Positions 6,089 through 7,626 of a DNA stretch of 7,626 nt are shown here, piece by piece. The position numbers and the translations under genes were made by a program. The stretch comes from Clostridia bacterium (GTDB lineage Bacteria > Bacillota > Clostridia > Oscillospirales > Acutalibacteraceae). Numbering within the stretch: the stretch's first letter is position 1; every line of letters begins with the position of its first letter. The stretch is taken from positions 1 through 7,626 of the forward strand of contig JAILDS010000130.1 of assembly GCA_024689165.1 (NCBI GenBank), written 5' to 3'. The notes under the pieces were generated by a model. It was not told the DNA's origin. It did not search any database and was given only the letters and a program-made list of their open reading frames with translations.

Positions 6089-7626
6089 TTATCCGACGGG
6101 CTGCGGCGCAGCTTCTTTTTGCATCAACGCGTTGATCGCGGCGTCTTTTTCGGCGCCTGTTTTACGGCTTGCGTTGTCAGCGGCAAGGCGCGAAAACGCA
6201 GAGACGATCTGTGATGCTGTATGCCTGCCGGCGGAGACGGATTCCTCGTAATGGAGCGGGGCCACGAAGGAACCGTAATCGTTATCGGGGATGATGTAGC
6301 CTATCGCGTCGTTCATAAGCCCGACCACGAAGCACTGCTTTCCGGGGATCAGGTCCTTCAGCGGCGGGTTTTTCCACTCCGTATGAGTGTAGGAATCGTC
6401 CGTTCCGAGCGCGCCGCCCATGAGCAGCTCCGGCGCGAGTTCGCCCGGGACGAGCAGGAGAGCGATCTCTCCGAGCTCCACTATGCCGATCTCGGTCGGG
6501 AAGCGGAACTGCTTCCCGTCGGAGAGCATGTCGTTGTTGATGATGCCGAGCTTTCGCAGGAATACGTACAGCTTGTTTCCGACGGGCATATAAACGCGCG
6601 CGTGCGCCGCGTCCATCCTCGGCGCGAGCTCCCCCGTGAAGCCTGAGTCGATCACGTGCCGGGCGATAGCCCTGCCGTAGCACTCTATCGTCTTCATGTT
6701 GTCGCTGCCCTGCGGCGCGAAGTCGCCCCTGTTGCTCGCTACGGCAAGCTCGGCCCCCTGGAAGTACATCCCGTTGAAGCCCTGTTTTTCAAGCTCGTCG
6801 CACATATAGTAAACAAAGTCGCCGGAGAGCATTTTGTTGGAATAACCGAGACTGACGGGGTGAGACGGGAATTCAACGGCGACGGTCGGAGCAGAACCGT
6901 CGTCCGGGACGAATTTGAGCGCCAGCATGCGGCTGTCTGTCACGTACGGCGGGCGCTTGGAGTGCGAGTACGCGGAACCGTCCGCGACGGTATAAGCGAG
7001 CCTTCCGGGCGTCATTGCCGTGACCGCGTCTTCGACGGTCCGCACGACCTTGCCTTTGAGCTCCTGCATAAAGATCGGGTCCCTGCCGCTAACGACCGCG
7101 TCGGGATCTTTTTTCATTATGTTGACTGTGTTGTGCATAGCGGCGGTCTTAAGGTCGCCCCAGAGCCCCTGGGTGTCTATGCCGGAATGGCAGTGTATCG
7201 CCCCGACGTTGATGGAGACGACGTTGTGTTCGAGCGCGAACTTTTTCAGCGTCAGGCGGATATCCGCTATGTCGCGCGAAGAGATGCCCACGCAGTCGAT
7301 CTCCGAGAAAACGACCGTTCCGCGCCCGGAGCCGTCGTCGATGGCGATGGTCCTTACCCTCAGGTCGTCGATAACGCCCTCCGCGCGGTTGGGAGGATAG
7401 GCGAGATAGCCGCCGAGGTAATACGCCCGCTCCGTCAGGTCGTCGGGGACTATGCCTGCCTGCGCATAGCCAAGAGACCACCTCGCCGATTCGGGCAGCG
7501 GGCGTACGCAGTCCTGTTCCCGGCCGGGCATGAAAGCTCTGTCCTCATAATCCGCGATATCCGTCAGCTTTTCGCCGGGGACCTTCGCGGCGGTATCAAG
7601 TACGCCTTCGATCGCCCCGTCGGCGA
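6089..7626 (-). CDS. Neutral/alkaline-ceramidase-like metallohydrolase (N terminus outside the window)
   Basis: The frame is open from the window edge to TAA at 6089, giving 511 visible residues. It reads through upstream of the Met at 7531 (used as residue 1 here) without a stop, so the true start is probably beyond 7626. Family hallmarks in order: IHCHSGID with zinc-ligand candidates H113 and H115 (THTHSGP-like in ceramidases); VEFPSHPVSLG with H224, followed by LSGDF; SNRGDFAP (266-273), aligned with the N-x-G-D/N-x-S-P nucleophile region; VPGELAPEL with E364; GLMNDAIGYIIP with Y412. So all expected metal-site residues are present, but the nucleophile Ser position is A272. Neutral ceramidases hydrolyse the ceramide amide bond; many bacterial relatives have unknown substrates, and I infer this is one of them. 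The C-terminal immunoglobulin-like ceramidase domain appears absent. Any signal peptide or membrane anchor would lie outside the window. No terminator separates it from the operon downstream. Confidence 0.85.
   Translation of the reverse strand, partial: ADGAIEGVLDTAAKVPGEKLTDIADYEDRAFMPGREQDCVRPLPESARWSLGYAQAGIVPDDLTERAYYLGGYLAYPPNRAEGVIDDLRVRTIAIDDGSGRGTVVFSEIDCVGISSRDIADIRLTLKKFALEHNVVSINVGAIHCHSGIDTQGLWGDLKTAAMHNTVNIMKKDPDAVVSGRDPIFMQELKGKVVRTVEDAVTAMTPGRLAYTVADGSAYSHSKRPPYVTDSRMLALKFVPDDGSAPTVAVEFPSHPVSLGYSNKMLSGDFVYYMCDELEKQGFNGMYFQGAELAVASNRGDFAPQGSDNMKTIECYGRAIARHVIDSGFTGELAPRMDAAHARVYMPVGNKLYVFLRKLGIINNDMLSDGKQFRFPTEIGIVELGEIALLLVPGELAPELLMGGALGTDDSYTHTEWKNPPLKDLIPGKQCFVVGLMNDAIGYIIPDNDYGSFVAPLHYEESVSAGRHTASQIVSAFSRLAADNASRKTGAEKDAAINALMQKEAAPQPVG

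Noticed and set aside
1..7626. CRISPR arrays, insertion sequences, tRNA/rRNA genes, phage genes
   Set aside because: No spaced direct repeats, transposase-like frames, terminal inverted repeats or structural RNA signatures were seen. The window is almost filled by six same-strand chromosomal genes with uniform codon use.

Overview
The window is about 58% G+C by eye and densely coded. Every real gene lies on the minus strand. Strong AGGAG/GGGGAGG ribosome-binding sites, sigma-A-type promoters, a pncB of the Firmicutes size, and secreted proteins with CUB-like and InlB B-repeat domains point to a moderately high-GC member of the Clostridia, probably an uncultured gut Oscillospirales/Christensenellales-type organism. 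That placement is inference; no taxonomic marker gene is fully present.

Read in the direction of transcription (high to low coordinates), there are three blocks. (1) 7626-6089: a large piece of a neutral/alkaline-ceramidase-like hydrolase whose N terminus lies outside the window. (2) 5998-2711: a clean two-gene operon. A near-consensus promoter (5970-5998) is followed by a secreted CUB + InlB-repeat + putative cysteine-peptidase protein (5936-4452), a 13-nt gap, a secreted M6-family metalloprotease (4438-2753), and a rho-independent terminator (2711-2739). (3) 2711-1: a housekeeping operon with its own promoter (2683-2711) and a pseudo-palindrome in the leader. It encodes nicotinate phosphoribosyltransferase pncB (2610-1168), then a beta-phosphoglucomutase-like HAD phosphatase (1167-532) that starts directly after the pncB stop, then an RlmD/TrmA-type 23S rRNA uracil methyltransferase (535 to beyond position 1) joined by an ATGA overlap.

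The most interesting part is block 2. The two exported proteins are unrelated in their catalytic regions, yet both end in a C-terminal amphipathic, basic, aliphatic/aromatic tail that aligns without gaps over about 21 residues. Neither has an LPXTG motif or a lipobox. This suggests a shared surface-retention or membrane-association tail on a co-expressed pair of predicted proteases. Block 3 couples NAD salvage to a HAD enzyme of unknown substrate and an rRNA methylase. The block 1 protein keeps the zinc-site histidines of neutral ceramidases but has Ala where the ceramidase nucleophile Ser would be, so it is probably not a ceramidase.
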